Counted from the first letter of the stretch, positions 27,584 through 41,166 are shown. The stretch is DNA of 64,000 bases from Arthrobacter sp. fls2-241-R2A-200 (GCF_030209745.1 NZ_JARVRJ010000006.1:78071-142070), one strand, 5' to 3'. Notes: a model not told the origin generated them from the sequence alone. Translations and numbers: made by a program.

Positions 27584-28006
27584 TCAGGCCGCCGAGCGGC
27601 CTTCTTCATCAGCCTGAGCAGCCAAGAACTGGTCCGGATTGTTCAGTACAACAATTGTGGGCGTCCGGCCTTCAGGCCAATGACGATGACCAGCGGGGAC
27701 ATGGTCCACTCCGCCGGCGTTCCAGGGGTGGCACTTGGCGAGCCGCTTGGCTGCGAGCCAACTGCCCTTCACAGCACCGTGCACGGTTACTGCCTCGAGC
27801 GCATAGGCCGAGCATGAAGGAAAGAAACGGCAAACCTGGCCGTACAGGGGCGAGATGACCTTGCGGTACGCCTTCAGTAAAAAAATGATGATGTTTCGGG
27901 GCAGGTTCCAGAAAAATCCGGCCACCGCTGGCCAGCGGCTTGGTCCCGAACGCTTGGCCGTGGGCACGCTTGAGGAAGGAACGACGGCGGTGCTGTTGTT
28001 ACGCAC
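27584..28006 (-). CDS. yidD: Membrane protein insertion efficiency factor YidD
   Basis: This 140-residue protein carries the YidD core: IIIFLLKAYRKVISPLYG, CRFFPSCSAYALEAVTVHG and KRLAKCHPWNAGGVDHVP with the conserved cysteines. The GTG at 28006 with AAGGGA upstream overlaps the end of rnpA by eight bases, as commonly seen. A poorly conserved N-terminal tail of about 30 residues and a C-terminal tail of about 30 are longer than the E. coli protein of 85 residues. It assists YidC, whose gene follows. Confidence 0.93.
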   Translation of the reverse strand: MRNNSTAVVPSSSVPTAKRSGPSRWPAVAGFFWNLPRNIIIFLLKAYRKVISPLYGQVCRFFPSCSAYALEAVTVHGAVKGSWLAAKRLAKCHPWNAGGVDHVPAGHRHWPEGRTPTIVVLNNPDQFLAAQADEEGRSAA

Positions 28007-28409
28007 GCGGTGTCCCTTCCGTTGTGGTGCCGTTGTGGTTCGACGAAGCATTAAGCGGAACCGATCCGCCCAAACGCTTCGTCGTCGCTGCCAATGCGGC
28101 GTTGTAGTCGGAGAGAAGCTGCTCCCAGCCGGCTGATGCTGCTGCTGGCAGTGCCCTCACGACCACCGCCAGGCCCGTTCCGTGCTGACACAGGGAAAGG
28201 GCAGCCGCTTCCCTTAGTCTCCTCTTAACGAGGTTTCTAGTCACGGCGTTCCCGACGGCTTTGGAGACAATGAAACCGATACGACTCGGCTCCCCGACCC
28301 CCAAGGGGGCCGCATATAACACTAAGTTCCGGCGTCCATTGCGGACGCCGGAACGTACAGTTGTTGAAAAATCGGCAGAAGTCCTGAGACGGTTAGGGGT
28401 GGCTAGCAC
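27999..28409 (-). CDS. rnpA: Ribonuclease P protein component
   Basis: This basic 136-residue protein joins the RNase P RNA to process tRNA 5' ends. It has the family motif at VGNAVTRNLVKRRLREA and the early VRSGVRNGRRNLVLY. It starts from a GTG 43 bases after rpmH, the universal rpmH-rnpA order. The C-terminal 25 residues (Asn/Thr-rich) extend beyond the usual core and overlap the yidD start. Confidence 0.95.
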   Translation of the reverse strand: MLATPNRLRTSADFSTTVRSGVRNGRRNLVLYAAPLGVGEPSRIGFIVSKAVGNAVTRNLVKRRLREAAALSLCQHGTGLAVVVRALPAAASAGWEQLLSDYNAALAATTKRLGGSVPLNASSNHNGTTTEGTPRA

Positions 28410-28452
28410 CGGAGAACCTTCAAAAAGACTCTGACCGACAAGTCAGTTGTAT

Positions 28453-28590
28453 TTATGCCGACAGTTCGACGCGGCCCTTGCCGCGACGGGCAGCCAGGAT
28501 GGCGCGGCCTGCACGGGTACGCATACGAAGGCGGAAGCCGTGCTTCTTGGCCCGACGGCGGTTATTCGGCTGAAAAGTCCGCTTGCTCAC
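28453..28590 (-). CDS. rpmH: 50S ribosomal protein L34
   Basis: A 45-residue highly basic protein, from GTG to TAA. It begins [19 protein letters not shown] and ends with GRVELSA, the standard L34 sequence. A ribosome site GGAGTAACTAAC precedes the GTG. It opens the leftward operon and faces dnaA across 465 non-coding bases. Confidence 0.97.
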   Translation of the reverse strand: MSKRTFQPNNRRRAKKHGFRLRMRTRAGRAILAARRGKGRVELSA

Positions 28591-29055
28591 GTTAGTTACT
28601 CCAGTGGATCAAAGGTGCGCCCACCCGATCAGAAAAGGGGAAGAACTGGCCGACGCTAAGTTTTGTATGTGCCTGCCGCCGTTGCCATCCATACGTTGAA
28701 CGTACGGACCTGCAACTCATCTCAAAAGCGGACACAAAGGACTTCACAACGTTAGGGCAAAAAGACCGCCACAGTCAAACCGGGAGCCTGCCGCAGGACT
28801 ATCCACAGCTGTGTCCGGTGGTAGCTCACAGCCTGTGGATGAAGTGGCTCACAGAGGCATATGGCGAACCACAGCCGTGTAATTATCCACAAGCAACTTC
28901 CCAGCTATCTTCTACGGTTTTCATCCCCTAGAGTGGCTCAGTAGCCCAATCTCCACCCGCTGTGTATAACTCTGTGGATTATCACTGGAACAGCGCAGGA
29001 CGGAGACACTCTGGCTGCCAGCATCGCCGGCAAGCAAGTATTTAGGAACAGATTG
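28591..29055. other. rpmH-dnaA intergenic region with DnaA boxes
   Basis: This non-coding stretch holds divergent promoters for rpmH and dnaA. It carries one perfect DnaA box (28883-28891) and four boxes with one mismatch (28799-28807, 28834-28842, 28961-28969, 28973-28981, the last three reversed). The cluster probably autoregulates dnaA and may be part of a bipartite origin with the dnaA-dnaN spacer. Confidence 0.75.
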
Positions 29056-30474
29056 ATGACAGTAGACGAAGCCAACCACGCCAACACTGTCGGAAGTTCC
29101 TGGCGCAGGGTGCTGAACCTGTTGGAACAAGACGATAGGGTCACCCCCCGCCAGCGCGGTTTCGTCATCCTCGCCCAGGCGCAGGGCCTGATCGGATCCA
29201 CCCTCCTGGTTGCCGTTCCCAATGAGCTCACCCGCGAGGTTCTGCAGACCCAAGTCAAGGACGCCCTGGACGAGGCTCTCCGCAATGTCTTTTCGGATGA
29301 CATCCGCTGCGCAATCGACGTCGACACGGACTTGGTGCCGGTCCACGTGGAGCCGGAGCCCGTCGTCGAACTGTCCGCTGTGTCGGACTTTGCCGACCCG
29401 AAACCGCAGCCGACGCCGCCCAGCACCTCCCACGAGTTTGGTCGCCTGAACCCGAAATACATCTTCGACACTTTCGTTATCGGCTCCTCCAACCGCTTCG
29501 CGCACGCAGCCGCCGTCGCAGTGGCCGAGGCACCAGCCAAGGCGTACAACCCGTTGTTCATCTACGGTGACTCGGGTCTTGGCAAGACTCACCTGCTCCA
29601 CGCAATCGGACATTATGCCCGGCGCCTCTACAGCGGGATCCGCGTCCGTTACGTGAACTCAGAAGAATTCACCAATGACTTCATCAACTCAATTCGTGAT
29701 GACGAAGGCACCAGCTTCAAGACCACATACCGGAACGTCGACGTCCTGCTGATCGACGACATCCAGTTCCTGGCCGGCAAGGACCGGACGCAGGAAGAGT
29801 TCTTCCACACGTTCAACGCCCTGCACAATGCCAACAAGCAGGTTGTTATCACCTCCGACCAGCCACCGAAGATGCTCGCTGGATTCGAGGACCGCATGAC
29901 GTCCCGCTTCGAATGGGGCCTGCTGACGGATATCCAGCCGCCCGAGCTGGAAACGCGCATCGCCATCCTCCGCAAGAAAGGCCTCAGCGAAGGCCTCTCG
30001 GCACCCGACGATGCTTTGGAATACATCGCTTCGAAGATCTCGAGCAACATCCGTGAACTTGAGGGCGCGCTGATCCGTGTCACAGCTTTTGCAAGCCTCA
30101 ACCGCCAGCCCGTTGACGTAGCCCTGGCAGAAATGGTCCTCAAGGACCTGATCACCGATGATGGCGCCCAGGAAATCACAGCCAAGCAGATCCTCGACCA
30201 GACTGCGGACTACTTCAAACTCAGCATGGAAGAACTCTGCAGTAAGTCCCGTACCCGGACGCTGGTGACCGCGCGGCAGATCGCCATGTACCTCTGCCGT
30301 GAGCTCACGGATATGTCCCTCCCCAAGATTGGCCAGGAACTCGGTGGCCGGGACCACACCACCGTCATTCACGCCGACCGGAAAATTCGCGAGCTCATGG
30401 CTGAGCGCCGTGTGATTTACAACCAGGTTACGGAGCTCACCAACCGCATCAAGCAGCAACAGCGCGACTCCTAG
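29056..30474 (+). CDS. dnaA: Chromosomal replication initiator protein DnaA
   Basis: This 472-residue AAA+ initiator binds TTATCCACA-type boxes and opens the origin. It has the helicase-interacting domain I (about 12-90), a short acidic/Pro linker, the AAA+ domain with Walker A GDSGLGKT (171-178) and Walker [13 protein letters not shown], and the DNA-binding domain IV with signature [14 protein letters not shown]. The ATG at 29056 follows a TTG at 29053 that could also start. Linker domain II is short, unlike the long one of Streptomyces. It is the first gene of the rightward dnaA-dnaN-gnd-recF-dciA-gyrB-gyrA block. Confidence 0.98.
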   Translation: MTVDEANHANTVGSSWRRVLNLLEQDDRVTPRQRGFVILAQAQGLIGSTLLVAVPNELTREVLQTQVKDALDEALRNVFSDDIRCAIDVDTDLVPVHVEPEPVVELSAVSDFADPKPQPTPPSTSHEFGRLNPKYIFDTFVIGSSNRFAHAAAVAVAEAPAKAYNPLFIYGDSGLGKTHLLHAIGHYARRLYSGIRVRYVNSEEFTNDFINSIRDDEGTSFKTTYRNVDVLLIDDIQFLAGKDRTQEEFFHTFNALHNANKQVVITSDQPPKMLAGFEDRMTSRFEWGLLTDIQPPELETRIAILRKKGLSEGLSAPDDALEYIASKISSNIRELEGALIRVTAFASLNRQPVDVALAEMVLKDLITDDGAQEITAKQILDQTADYFKLSMEELCSKSRTRTLVTARQIAMYLCRELTDMSLPKIGQELGGRDHTTVIHADRKIRELMAERRVIYNQVTELTNRIKQQQRDS

Positions 30475-31046
30475 CCTCACACCTTCCCCGCCTCCACATA
30501 CCTTATTAACAGGCACATGTGGATAAGCCTGTGGATAGTTAAGGGGACAAGCGCGGTTAATGGGCTTAAAACCCTTAAGCCGTCTGTGGATCGTCAAAAT
30601 AGGCGTTGGGAGTTGTCCCCATCCACACCCTGTTTAAAACCCAGTTAACGCACAGTTCGTGAACAGGGCTTAACCGCGGAGGGTCGCGGCCAGAGCGGGT
30701 TATCCACAGTTTCCACAGCAGTTATTAACACTACGAATCCCAAAAAATTGAAATCCCTCAAATAACAATCTCGTTCTGCCGACCCAACCCAGTCCCAGAA
30801 ACATCCCAAGAACCAGGGTGACGTGAACCCAGACTGTCCCCATGGGGTGTCCCGTCACGGCTGGAGATGGGTTAATCCCGGATCTTCCGGCTAAGCTGTC
30901 AGCAGCGCTCCCATCCCTGGGTCTGTTTGTGATTCCCTGAGTGGGAACCATGCAGGTTCCAGCCCAGGCGAATGCAGATTTGGCGGGCTCGATCACGAGT
31001 TCCGCAGCGATGTTTTGGTACCAGCAATGAAAGGCGGCACCCCTCC
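30475..31046. other. oriC: Putative oriC in the dnaA-dnaN spacer
   Basis: These 572 non-coding bases lie at the usual actinobacterial oriC position. Perfect DnaA boxes are at 30518-30526 (reverse) and 30700-30708, with one-mismatch (30530-30538) and weaker copies around. An AT-rich segment at about 30718-30772 directly beside the second box is a good candidate unwinding element. A 7-bp inverted repeat lies at 30563-30581. The number of perfect boxes is low for an actinobacterial origin, so boxes upstream of dnaA may contribute. Confidence 0.75.
30563..30581. repeat. Inverted repeat in the oriC region
   Basis: GGCTTAA (30563-30569) and TTAAGCC (30575-30581) form a perfect palindrome around a 5-base centre. 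Related TTAA-containing stretches recur at 30555-30675. It may be a protein site in the origin. Confidence 0.5.
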
Positions 31047-32171
31047 GTGAAGTTCAGAGTCGACCGTGACGTCTTGGCAGAAGCCGTTACCTGGACCGCA
31101 CGGTCACTGTCTCCGCGGCCGCCCGTACCCGTGCTTTCGGGTCTGCTCCTCAAGGCTGAGGCGGGAACGGTCAGCCTCTCAAGCTTTGACTACGAAACCT
31201 CGGCCCGCCTCGAGATTCCGGCGGACATCGCCACCGAGGGAACCATCTTGGTTTCCGGACGCCTGCTGGCTGACATTTGCCGCAGCCTTCCTTCAGCTCC
31301 CGTGGATGTGGAGACCGACGGCAACAAGGTCACGCTGACCTGCCGCCGGAGCAGCTTCCACCTGGCAACGATGCCCGAATCCGAGTATCCCGCCCTCCCG
31401 TCGCTGCCCGCGGTCAGTGGCACCTTGCCCGGAGACGCGTTCGCTCAAGCGGTGTCCCAAGTCATCATTGCCGCGAGCAAAGATGACACCCTTCCGATTT
31501 TGACCGGGGTCCGCATGGAGATCGAGGACGATCTCATCACCCTGTTGGCGACCGATCGGTACCGGCTGGCCATGCGGGAAGTTCCTTGGAAACCAGTAAC
31601 ACCGGGCATCTCCACAAGCGCGTTGGTGAAATCCAAAACGCTCAATGAGGTAGCCAAAACCTTGGGCGGTAGCGGGGACATCAACCTTGCACTTGCCGAT
31701 GATGACAGCCGTCTTATCGGCTTTGAAAGCGGTGGAAGGACCACCACGTCGCTTCTGGTCGACGGTGATTACCCCAAGATCCGTTCGCTGTTTCCCGATT
31801 CGACTCCGATCCATGCCACGGTGGCAACACAGGACCTGGTTGAGGCCGTTCGCCGCGTCTCACTTGTGGCTGAGCGCAATACTCCGGTCCGCTTGGCCTT
31901 CACCCAGGGCCTACTGAACCTCGACGCCGGAACCGGAGAGGACGCCCAAGCGTCCGAAGAACTCGAAGCGCAACTTTCCGGTGAAGACATCACCGTAGCT
32001 TTCAACCCGCACTACCTCGTTGAAGGCCTGGGTGTCATCGAAACCAAGTACGTTCGGTTCTCATTCACCACGGCTCCCAAGCCGGCCATGATTACGGCGC
32101 AAGCCGAAGCCGACGGCGAGGACCAGGACGATTACCGTTACCTCGTGATGCCGGTCCGCCTGCCTAACTAA
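31047..32171 (+). CDS. dnaN: DNA polymerase III sliding clamp (beta subunit)
   Basis: This 374-residue protein makes the ring-shaped clamp that holds the replicative polymerase on DNA. The start is a GTG (VKFRVDRDVLAEAVTW) with AAAGGCGG upstream; earlier in-frame codons lie in the origin spacer. Typical segments are PPVPVLSGLLLKAE in domain 1, DDTLPILTGVRMEIEDD in domain 2, and the C-terminal YRYLVMPVRLPN. Three repeated clamp folds of about 120 residues fit the length. Confidence 0.97.
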   Translation: MKFRVDRDVLAEAVTWTARSLSPRPPVPVLSGLLLKAEAGTVSLSSFDYETSARLEIPADIATEGTILVSGRLLADICRSLPSAPVDVETDGNKVTLTCRRSSFHLATMPESEYPALPSLPAVSGTLPGDAFAQAVSQVIIAASKDDTLPILTGVRMEIEDDLITLLATDRYRLAMREVPWKPVTPGISTSALVKSKTLNEVAKTLGGSGDINLALADDDSRLIGFESGGRTTTSLLVDGDYPKIRSLFPDSTPIHATVATQDLVEAVRRVSLVAERNTPVRLAFTQGLLNLDAGTGEDAQASEELEAQLSGEDITVAFNPHYLVEGLGVIETKYVRFSFTTAPKPAMITAQAEADGEDQDDYRYLVMPVRLPN

Positions 32172-32235
32172 CCTCTTCATAACGCGCGGCATCCATCAGT
32201 TTCCTCCGTCCCATCGCAGAAAAGAGTCACCCCCT

Positions 32236-33120
<885 letters not shown>

Positions 33121-33143
33121 GACGCGGGAGTCCAACAAACGGC

Positions 33144-34337
33144 GTGTACCTCGAACATCTATCGCTGACGGATTTCCGCAGCTACGCCCAGGTTGATCTC
33201 AAGCTGGGGCCCGGAGTGACAATACTGGTCGGCTCGAATGGGATTGGCAAAACCAATCTCATGGAAGCCATTGGATACCTGGCAACTTTGAGCTCACATC
33301 GAGTGAGCACGGATGGCCCTTTGGTCCGGTTTGGTGCCGACCGTGCCTTGATCCGGGCCCGGCTCGTCCGGGGCGAGCAATCGACAGTCATTGAGGTCGA
33401 GATCAACGCCGGCCGTGCAAATCGAGGGCGGATCAACCGAGGGAACCCGGTGCGCGCCAGGGATATCCTGGGGATTTGCCAGACCGTCCTTTTTGCACCG
33501 GAGGACCTGGCATTGGTCAAGGGTGACCCTTCGAACAGGCGGCGCTTCCTGGACGAGCTGTTGGTGAGCCTCGTACCGCGACATGCTGCCACACGTACGG
33601 ATTATGATCGGGTGCTCAAACAGCGGAACGCACTCCTCAAATCGGCCCGAGCCGGCAAGTTCACCGCTGGCCACGAAGCCACGCTCGATGTCTGGGATCA
33701 GCACATGGCACGCGCCGGCGCTGAGTTGTTGCATGCCCGCTTGGAACTCGTGGAGCGTCTGGGCCCGCACCTCAATAACGCTTATGCCCAACTCACTGAT
33801 GGTTCCAAGCCCGCTGCCGCCGTCTACCGATCCACTATCCAGGACATCCTGGACGACGACGGCGGTTCGGCCACTTCCGGGACTGAAGAGTCGCCGTCGG
33901 GCGAAGACCTCCGGCAACTGTCCGTCGACGAACTCACGGACCGGTACGTGCAGGCGTTTGCAGCATCAAGAAAAAAGGAACTTGAACGGGGCATATCCTT
34001 GGTTGGGCCCCACCGCGACGAATTGGAACTGGTGCTGGGGCAAGCCCCCGCCAAGGGGTATGCCTCCCACGGCGAAACGTGGTCGATGTGCCTGTCCCTG
34101 CGCCTGGCGTCCTACTACGTCATGCTGGATGATGCCCGGACGGGTGGTACGGCGCCGATCCTCATCTTGGATGATGTCTTTGCCGAACTTGATGTCCAGC
34201 GGCGACGTAAACTTGCTGCAATAGTTGCCGGTGCCGAGCAGGTGCTGGTGACAGCCGCCGTCGAGGCCGACATCCCAGAAGATTTGTCCGGACGGCGCGT
34301 AACCGTTGTTCCGGGAGGCATCGATGGCGAAGGATAG
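33144..34337 (+). CDS. recF: DNA replication and repair protein RecF
   Basis: This 397-residue ABC/SMC-like ATPase helps load RecA at gaps. It has MYLEHLSLTDFRSY, Walker A GSNGIGKTNLMEAI, signature region THGETWSMCLSLRLA (with conserved Gly-Glu), and Walker B ILILDDVFAELD. It starts from a GTG 23 bases after gnd. The 3' end overlaps the start of the DUF721 gene by 14 bases. Confidence 0.96.
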   Translation: MYLEHLSLTDFRSYAQVDLKLGPGVTILVGSNGIGKTNLMEAIGYLATLSSHRVSTDGPLVRFGADRALIRARLVRGEQSTVIEVEINAGRANRGRINRGNPVRARDILGICQTVLFAPEDLALVKGDPSNRRRFLDELLVSLVPRHAATRTDYDRVLKQRNALLKSARAGKFTAGHEATLDVWDQHMARAGAELLHARLELVERLGPHLNNAYAQLTDGSKPAAAVYRSTIQDILDDDGGSATSGTEESPSGEDLRQLSVDELTDRYVQAFAASRKKELERGISLVGPHRDELELVLGQAPAKGYASHGETWSMCLSLRLASYYVMLDDARTGGTAPILILDDVFAELDVQRRRKLAAIVAGAEQVLVTAAVEADIPEDLSGRRVTVVPGGIDGEG

Positions 34338-34878
34338 CCGCGAGGGACTTCAACCTGGTCGAGACCCTGACGAAATCGACGCAGCCCAGGCGGCGCTTAA
34401 TCGCATGCGCGAAGCGGCGGCTGCGCGTGGAGAGGTCCGGCAGCGGGCGCCGCGGCCAGGTTCAGTTCCCAAACGAAAAGGCCTGCGCGACACCAAAGGA
34501 TTTTCCCAGTTCCACGGGACGGGGCGTGACCCGTTGGGATTAGGAAAAGTAGTGGGCCGACTGGTTGCAGAGCGTGGTTGGACCTCGCCGGTGGCTGTCG
34601 GTTCGGTCATGGCCGAGTGGGAAACACTGGTAGGAGCGGACATCTCCGCTCATTGCACGCCGGAGAGTTTTACCGATACCACGCTGCACGTGCGCTGTGA
34701 TTCCACAGCGTGGGCAACCCAGCTCCGCCTATTGAGTACGAGTCTTCTTGAGTTGTTTCGCAACGAGCTGGGAGAAGGAGTGGTGACCAGCATCCAGGTG
34801 CTCGGTCCTTCAGCTCCGAGTTGGCGAAAAGGTGGGCGCAGCGTCAATGGCCGCGGTCCGAGGGATACCTACGGCTGA
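34324..34878 (+). CDS. dciA: DUF721 protein, DciA-type helicase operator
   Basis: This 184-residue protein belongs to the DUF721 family found between recF and gyrB in actinobacteria (Rv0004 in M. tuberculosis). The core is VVGRLVAERGWTSPVAVGSVMAEW, then ADISAHCTPESFTDTTLHVRC and TQLRLLSTSLLELFR. The basic N-terminal tail is probably disordered. DciA is the ancestral factor that helps DnaB helicase in bacteria without DnaC. The ATG at 34324 overlaps recF by 14 bases. Confidence 0.88.
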   Translation: MAKDSREGLQPGRDPDEIDAAQAALNRMREAAAARGEVRQRAPRPGSVPKRKGLRDTKGFSQFHGTGRDPLGLGKVVGRLVAERGWTSPVAVGSVMAEWETLVGADISAHCTPESFTDTTLHVRCDSTAWATQLRLLSTSLLELFRNELGEGVVTSIQVLGPSAPSWRKGGRSVNGRGPRDTYG

Positions 34879-37293
<2,415 letters not shown>

Positions 37294-37350
37294 GGCATAA
37301 AGCGCCAGATATTCCTGAACCGACATATACCTGAAACGGAAACTTAAATT

Positions 37351-40020
37351 ATGAGTGACGAAACTCCTGAAGTCCCGGCGGAACCCAACGCAGACGACGT
37401 CGTCATCGAAGGCGATCTCCTGACTGACCGCATCGAACAGGTGGACCTGCAGACGGAAATGCAGCGTTCCTACTTGGACTACGCCATGGCGGTGATCGTT
37501 GGTCGCGCCCTGCCGGACGTTCGTGATGGCCTCAAGCCGGTACACCGTCGCGTCTTGTATGCCATGTTCGACGGCGGCTACCGCCCCGATCGCTCCTTCA
37601 ACAAGTGCGCCCGCGTGGTCGGTGACGTCATGGGTACCTACCACCCCCACGGCGACATGGCGATCTACGATGCCTTGGTGCGCTTGATCCAAGACTGGAC
37701 CATGCGTTATCCGTTGGCGCTTGGCCAAGGCAACTTCGGTTCTCCGGGAAATGACGGCGCTGCAGCACCGCGTTATACGGAAACCAAGATGGCCCAGCTC
37801 GCCATGGAAATGGTCCGGGACATCGATGAGGAGACCGTCGATTTCCAGGACAACTACGATGGCAAAAACCAGGAACCCACCATTTTGCCGGCGCGGTTCC
37901 CCAACCTGCTGGTCAATGGTTCCTCAGGCATCGCCGTCGGTATGGCCACCAACATTCCTCCGCATAACCTTCGTGAAGTGGCCGAGGGCGTGCAGTGGGC
38001 GTTGGAGAACCCCACGGCCACCCGCGAGGAACTCCTCGAAGCCCTGTTGCTGCGCATCAAGGGCCCTGATTTCCCCACGGGTGCCACGATTTTGGGTCAT
38101 AAGGGCATCGAAGACGCTTACCGGACGGGCCGCGGCTCCATCACCATGCGCGCAGTGGTCAACGTCGAGGAACTGCAGGGGCGCACCTGCCTTGTAGTCA
38201 CCGAGCTTCCGTACCAGGCCAACCCGGACAACCTGGCCATCAAGATCGCTGAACTGGTCAAGGACGGCAAGATCCAGGGCATCGCCGATCTACGCGATGA
38301 GACCTCGGGCCGTACCGGCCAGCGTTTGGTTATTGTGCTCAAGCGCGACGCTGTCGCCAAGGTTGTCCTCAATAACCTCTACAAGCACACGCAGTTGCAG
38401 GACAACTTCTCGGCGAACATGCTGGCAATCGTCGACGGCGTGCCACGCACCTTGAGCCTTGACGCGTTCATCAGGCACTGGGTGACGCACCAGATGGATG
38501 TCATCGCCCGTCGCACCCGGTACCGCCTTCGCAAGGCTGAAGAAGAAGCGCACATCCTGCGTGCTCTCCTCAAGGCGTTGGACATGCTGGATGAAGTCAT
38601 TGCCCTCATCCGGGCGTCCAACACGACAGAAGCGGCCCGCGAAGGACTTATGGAGCTCCTTGAGATCGATGAACTCCAGGCCCGCGCCATCCTGGATATG
38701 CAGCTACGCCGTTTGGCGGCCTTGGAACGCCAGAAGATTCAGGATCGCCATTCTGAACTCGAGGCGATGATCGAAGAATTCAACGCGATCCTTGCTTCAG
38801 AGGAACGCCAGCGCCAGATCATCAGCGAAGAACTCGCCGAGATTGTTGCCAAGCACGGTGACGATCGCCGCACGCACATCCTGATGGGTTTCGACGGCGA
38901 CATGTCCATGGAGGACTTGATCCCGGAAGAGGAAATGGTGGTCACCATAACCCGCGGCGGTTATGTGAAGCGGACCCGCAGCGATAACTACCGTTCACAG
39001 CAGCGCGGCGGTAAGGGCATCAAGGGCGCCCAACTGCGCGGTGACGACGTCGTGGAGCACTTCTTCGTCACTACTACGCACCACTGGCTGCTTTTCTTCA
39101 CCAACCTCGGCCGCGTGTACCGGGCCAAGGCTTATGAGTTGGCGGAGGCCGGCCGCGACGCAAAGGGCCAGCACGTTGCCAACTTGTTGGCCTTCCAGCC
39201 GGATGAGCATATTGCACAGGTCCTGGACCTTCGCGACTACCAGCAAGCTCCATACCTCGTGCTCGCCACGAAGAACGGCCTGGTGAAGAAAACCCGGCTG
39301 GAGGACTACGACACCAACCGCACCGCTGGCGTTATTGCCATCAACCTGCGCGATGAGGACGAGCTGGTCTCGGCCCAGTTGGTCAGTGAGACGGACGATC
39401 TCCTGTTGGTTTCCCGTAAGGGCCAGTCGATCCGCTTCACAGCAACCGACGACGCGCTCCGCCCGATGGGCCGGGCGACCTCCGGAGTAACAGGCATGAA
39501 ATTCCGGGAAGACGACGAGCTCTTGGCCGCTGACGTGGTTCAGGACGGTTCATTTGTCTTCATCGTGACCGAAGGTGGTTACGCCAAGCGGACCGCCGTC
39601 GAGGAGTACCGCTTGCAAGGCCGCGGTGGTCTGGGGATCAAGGTCGCGAAGCTTGCTGAAGAGCGTGGTGACCTTGTAGGTGCTTTGATCGTTCAGGAAG
39701 AAGACGAAGTACTGGTTGTCATGGAAGGCGGAAAGGTTGTCCGCTCCGCTGTGACAGGTGTTCCTGCCAAGGGTCGGGACACCATGGGCGTTATCTTTGC
39801 CAAGCCTGACAAGAATGACCGCATTATCGAGGTGGCACGCAACGGCGAACGCGGACTGGAAACGGATGAATCCGATGACGGTGGCGCGGATGACGTAACG
39901 TTGGCTGCAGACGAAGTTGCCTCAGAGGTGACCAGCATGGCCGAAACGGATAACGACGCAGACCCGGACAACGGAACGGGCGCGGAGCTGAACGAAGAAA
40001 ACACCGGAGGTAACGAGTGA
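37351..40020 (+). CDS. gyrA: DNA gyrase subunit A
   Basis: This 889-residue DNA-cleaving subunit of gyrase has the catalytic Tyr142 in RYTETKM. The quinolone region reads [12 protein letters not shown], so Met103 lies where E. coli has Ser83, while Asp107 matches Asp87. The C-terminal beta-pinwheel contains the GyrA box [10 protein letters not shown]. It is followed by a long acidic tail (about 830-889, rich in Asp, Glu, Asn and Thr) that is longer than in E. coli. Its stop overlaps the start of the DUF3566 gene. It supplies negative supercoiling for origin firing and fork progress. Confidence 0.98.
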   Translation: MSDETPEVPAEPNADDVVIEGDLLTDRIEQVDLQTEMQRSYLDYAMAVIVGRALPDVRDGLKPVHRRVLYAMFDGGYRPDRSFNKCARVVGDVMGTYHPHGDMAIYDALVRLIQDWTMRYPLALGQGNFGSPGNDGAAAPRYTETKMAQLAMEMVRDIDEETVDFQDNYDGKNQEPTILPARFPNLLVNGSSGIAVGMATNIPPHNLREVAEGVQWALENPTATREELLEALLLRIKGPDFPTGATILGHKGIEDAYRTGRGSITMRAVVNVEELQGRTCLVVTELPYQANPDNLAIKIAELVKDGKIQGIADLRDETSGRTGQRLVIVLKRDAVAKVVLNNLYKHTQLQDNFSANMLAIVDGVPRTLSLDAFIRHWVTHQMDVIARRTRYRLRKAEEEAHILRALLKALDMLDEVIALIRASNTTEAAREGLMELLEIDELQARAILDMQLRRLAALERQKIQDRHSELEAMIEEFNAILASEERQRQIISEELAEIVAKHGDDRRTHILMGFDGDMSMEDLIPEEEMVVTITRGGYVKRTRSDNYRSQQRGGKGIKGAQLRGDDVVEHFFVTTTHHWLLFFTNLGRVYRAKAYELAEAGRDAKGQHVANLLAFQPDEHIAQVLDLRDYQQAPYLVLATKNGLVKKTRLEDYDTNRTAGVIAINLRDEDELVSAQLVSETDDLLLVSRKGQSIRFTATDDALRPMGRATSGVTGMKFREDDELLAADVVQDGSFVFIVTEGGYAKRTAVEEYRLQGRGGLGIKVAKLAEERGDLVGALIVQEEDEVLVVMEGGKVVRSAVTGVPAKGRDTMGVIFAKPDKNDRIIEVARNGERGLETDESDDGGADDVTLAADEVASEVTSMAETDNDADPDNGTGAELNEENTGGNE

Positions 40021-40742
40021 GTAATTCCGACTCATATCCCAAGCCGAGCACAGGTGTCCCCGGCGGACTCCGGCAGCCCTCGGGCAACGCCCAGCCAGGA
40101 ACACCGGCACGGCCGCAACAGAGTCCGGGAACCGGCACCTCCGGTGCGGGAGTCGCAGGCGCGCGCCCGGCTGGCGCACCCACCCAGCGTCCCACCGGCG
40201 CACCCGGCCAGCGTCCTGCTGGTGCGCCTGGTCAGCGACCTGTCCAAGGTGGTCAGCGTCCCGCTGGTGCGCCTGGCCAGCGCCCCGTTCAGGTTGGCCA
40301 GCGTCCTGCTGGTGCTCCGGCCCAGCAGCGCCCCGCTCAAGGGTCCCCCGGCTTGGTAAAGCCGGCTCCCAAGGCCAAGGTCCGGCGCGCACGGCTTCTG
40401 GTCAGCAAGGTCGACCCGTGGTCCGTGCTGAAAATGGCGTTCTTGCTGTCCGTCGCACTGGGCATCGTGACCGTTGTCGCTGCAGTTGTGCTCTGGACTG
40501 TGTTGGATCTCACTGGAATCTTCAACCAGGTGGACAGCCTGTTGGGTACCCTTGCCGGATCCGAAAGCGGCGGCTTTGAACTCAAGAAGGTGGCTTCACT
40601 CGGTCAGGTGGCGTCCTTCGCAACGATTATCGCCGTCGTGAATGTTGTTCTGCTCACGGCGCTGTCGATGCTCTCGGCCGTGCTTTATAACATTTCCGCA
40701 ACGTTGGTTGGCGGCATTGGCGTCACTCTGACGGACGACTAG
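40017..40742 (+). CDS. DUF3566 membrane protein with Gly-Gln-Arg-Pro repeats
   Basis: This 241-residue protein starts from a GTG overlapping the gyrA stop by four bases. Residues 1-120 are low complexity, with repeats of GQRPAGAP and GQRPVQ. Residues 120-241 form the DUF3566 domain with two membrane helices (one near [20 protein letters not shown], one near the C-terminus). DUF3566 proteins follow gyrA throughout actinobacteria (Rv0007 in M. tuberculosis). Their function is unknown; a membrane role coupled to gyrase is only suggested by position. Confidence 0.88.
   Translation: MSNSDSYPKPSTGVPGGLRQPSGNAQPGTPARPQQSPGTGTSGAGVAGARPAGAPTQRPTGAPGQRPAGAPGQRPVQGGQRPAGAPGQRPVQVGQRPAGAPAQQRPAQGSPGLVKPAPKAKVRRARLLVSKVDPWSVLKMAFLLSVALGIVTVVAAVVLWTVLDLTGIFNQVDSLLGTLAGSESGGFELKKVASLGQVASFATIIAVVNVVLLTALSMLSAVLYNISATLVGGIGVTLTDD
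40170..40345 (+). repeat. In-frame minisatellite in the DUF3566 gene
   Basis: A 20-base unit starting GGCCAGCGTCC occurs identically at 40206-40225 and 40296-40315, with degenerate copies between and around. All are in frame and encode the Gly-Gln-Arg-Pro-Ala-Gly-Ala-Pro repeats. Copy number could vary between strains. Confidence 0.75.
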
Positions 40743-40856
40743 TAAAAAAATCGCGGAAATACGCCGAAATTGGTGGAATATCCGCGCGGATTTGCCTCGA
40801 TTTGAGATCGGTCCGGGATGTGCTGTACAGTCATATCTCGGCCCGATGAGGCATCG

Positions 40857-40930
40857 GGGCGTATAGCTCAGGCGGTTAGAGCGCTTCGCTGATAACGAAG
40901 AGGTCCCAGGTTCAAGTCCTGGTACGCCCA
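40857..40930 (+). tRNA. tRNA-Ile (GAT)
   Basis: A 74-base cloverleaf with acceptor GGGCGTA pairing TACGCCC and discriminator A. The anticodon loop CTGATAACG gives GAT, and the T-arm is GGTTCAAGTCC. CCA is not encoded. It stands alone, not in an rRNA operon. Confidence 0.97.
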
Positions 40931-40976
40931 CGGAACCTAGCAGGTTCAGGTAACACTGAACCGGAATGAGGTACTT

Positions 40977-41096
40977 GTGAAGAAGTTGCTCGTAGTTGTA
41001 GCAGCAGCCATCGCAGGTGTCCTGGTTTATAAAAAGAACCAGGAATCCGAAGCCCGAAAAGAAGTATGGAGCAAGTCGACCGATACGGTGGATTAG
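40977..41096 (+). CDS. DLW-39 family small protein
   Basis: A 39-residue frame from a GTG with GAGG eight bases upstream. The product begins MKKLLVVVAAAIAGVLVYKK and ends SKSTDTVD: a short N-terminal membrane helix followed by a charged tail containing one Trp. Size and place between tRNA-Ile and tRNA-Ala, downstream of gyrA, match the DLW-39 family of actinobacteria, whose function is unknown. The usual central motif is only partly visible here (SEARKEVWSK). Confidence 0.82.
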   Translation: MKKLLVVVAAAIAGVLVYKKNQESEARKEVWSKSTDTVD

Positions 41097-41166
41097 CCCC
41101 TGGCCGCAGATTCGACCGGTAATTGCCAGGGTTGAATTGGGGTATGATTGACGGGTTGCTTCTTAT

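Noticed and set aside
29053..29055. TTG directly before the dnaA ATG as the start
   Set aside because: Possible, but the ATG three bases later is the more common initiator and adds no change in function.
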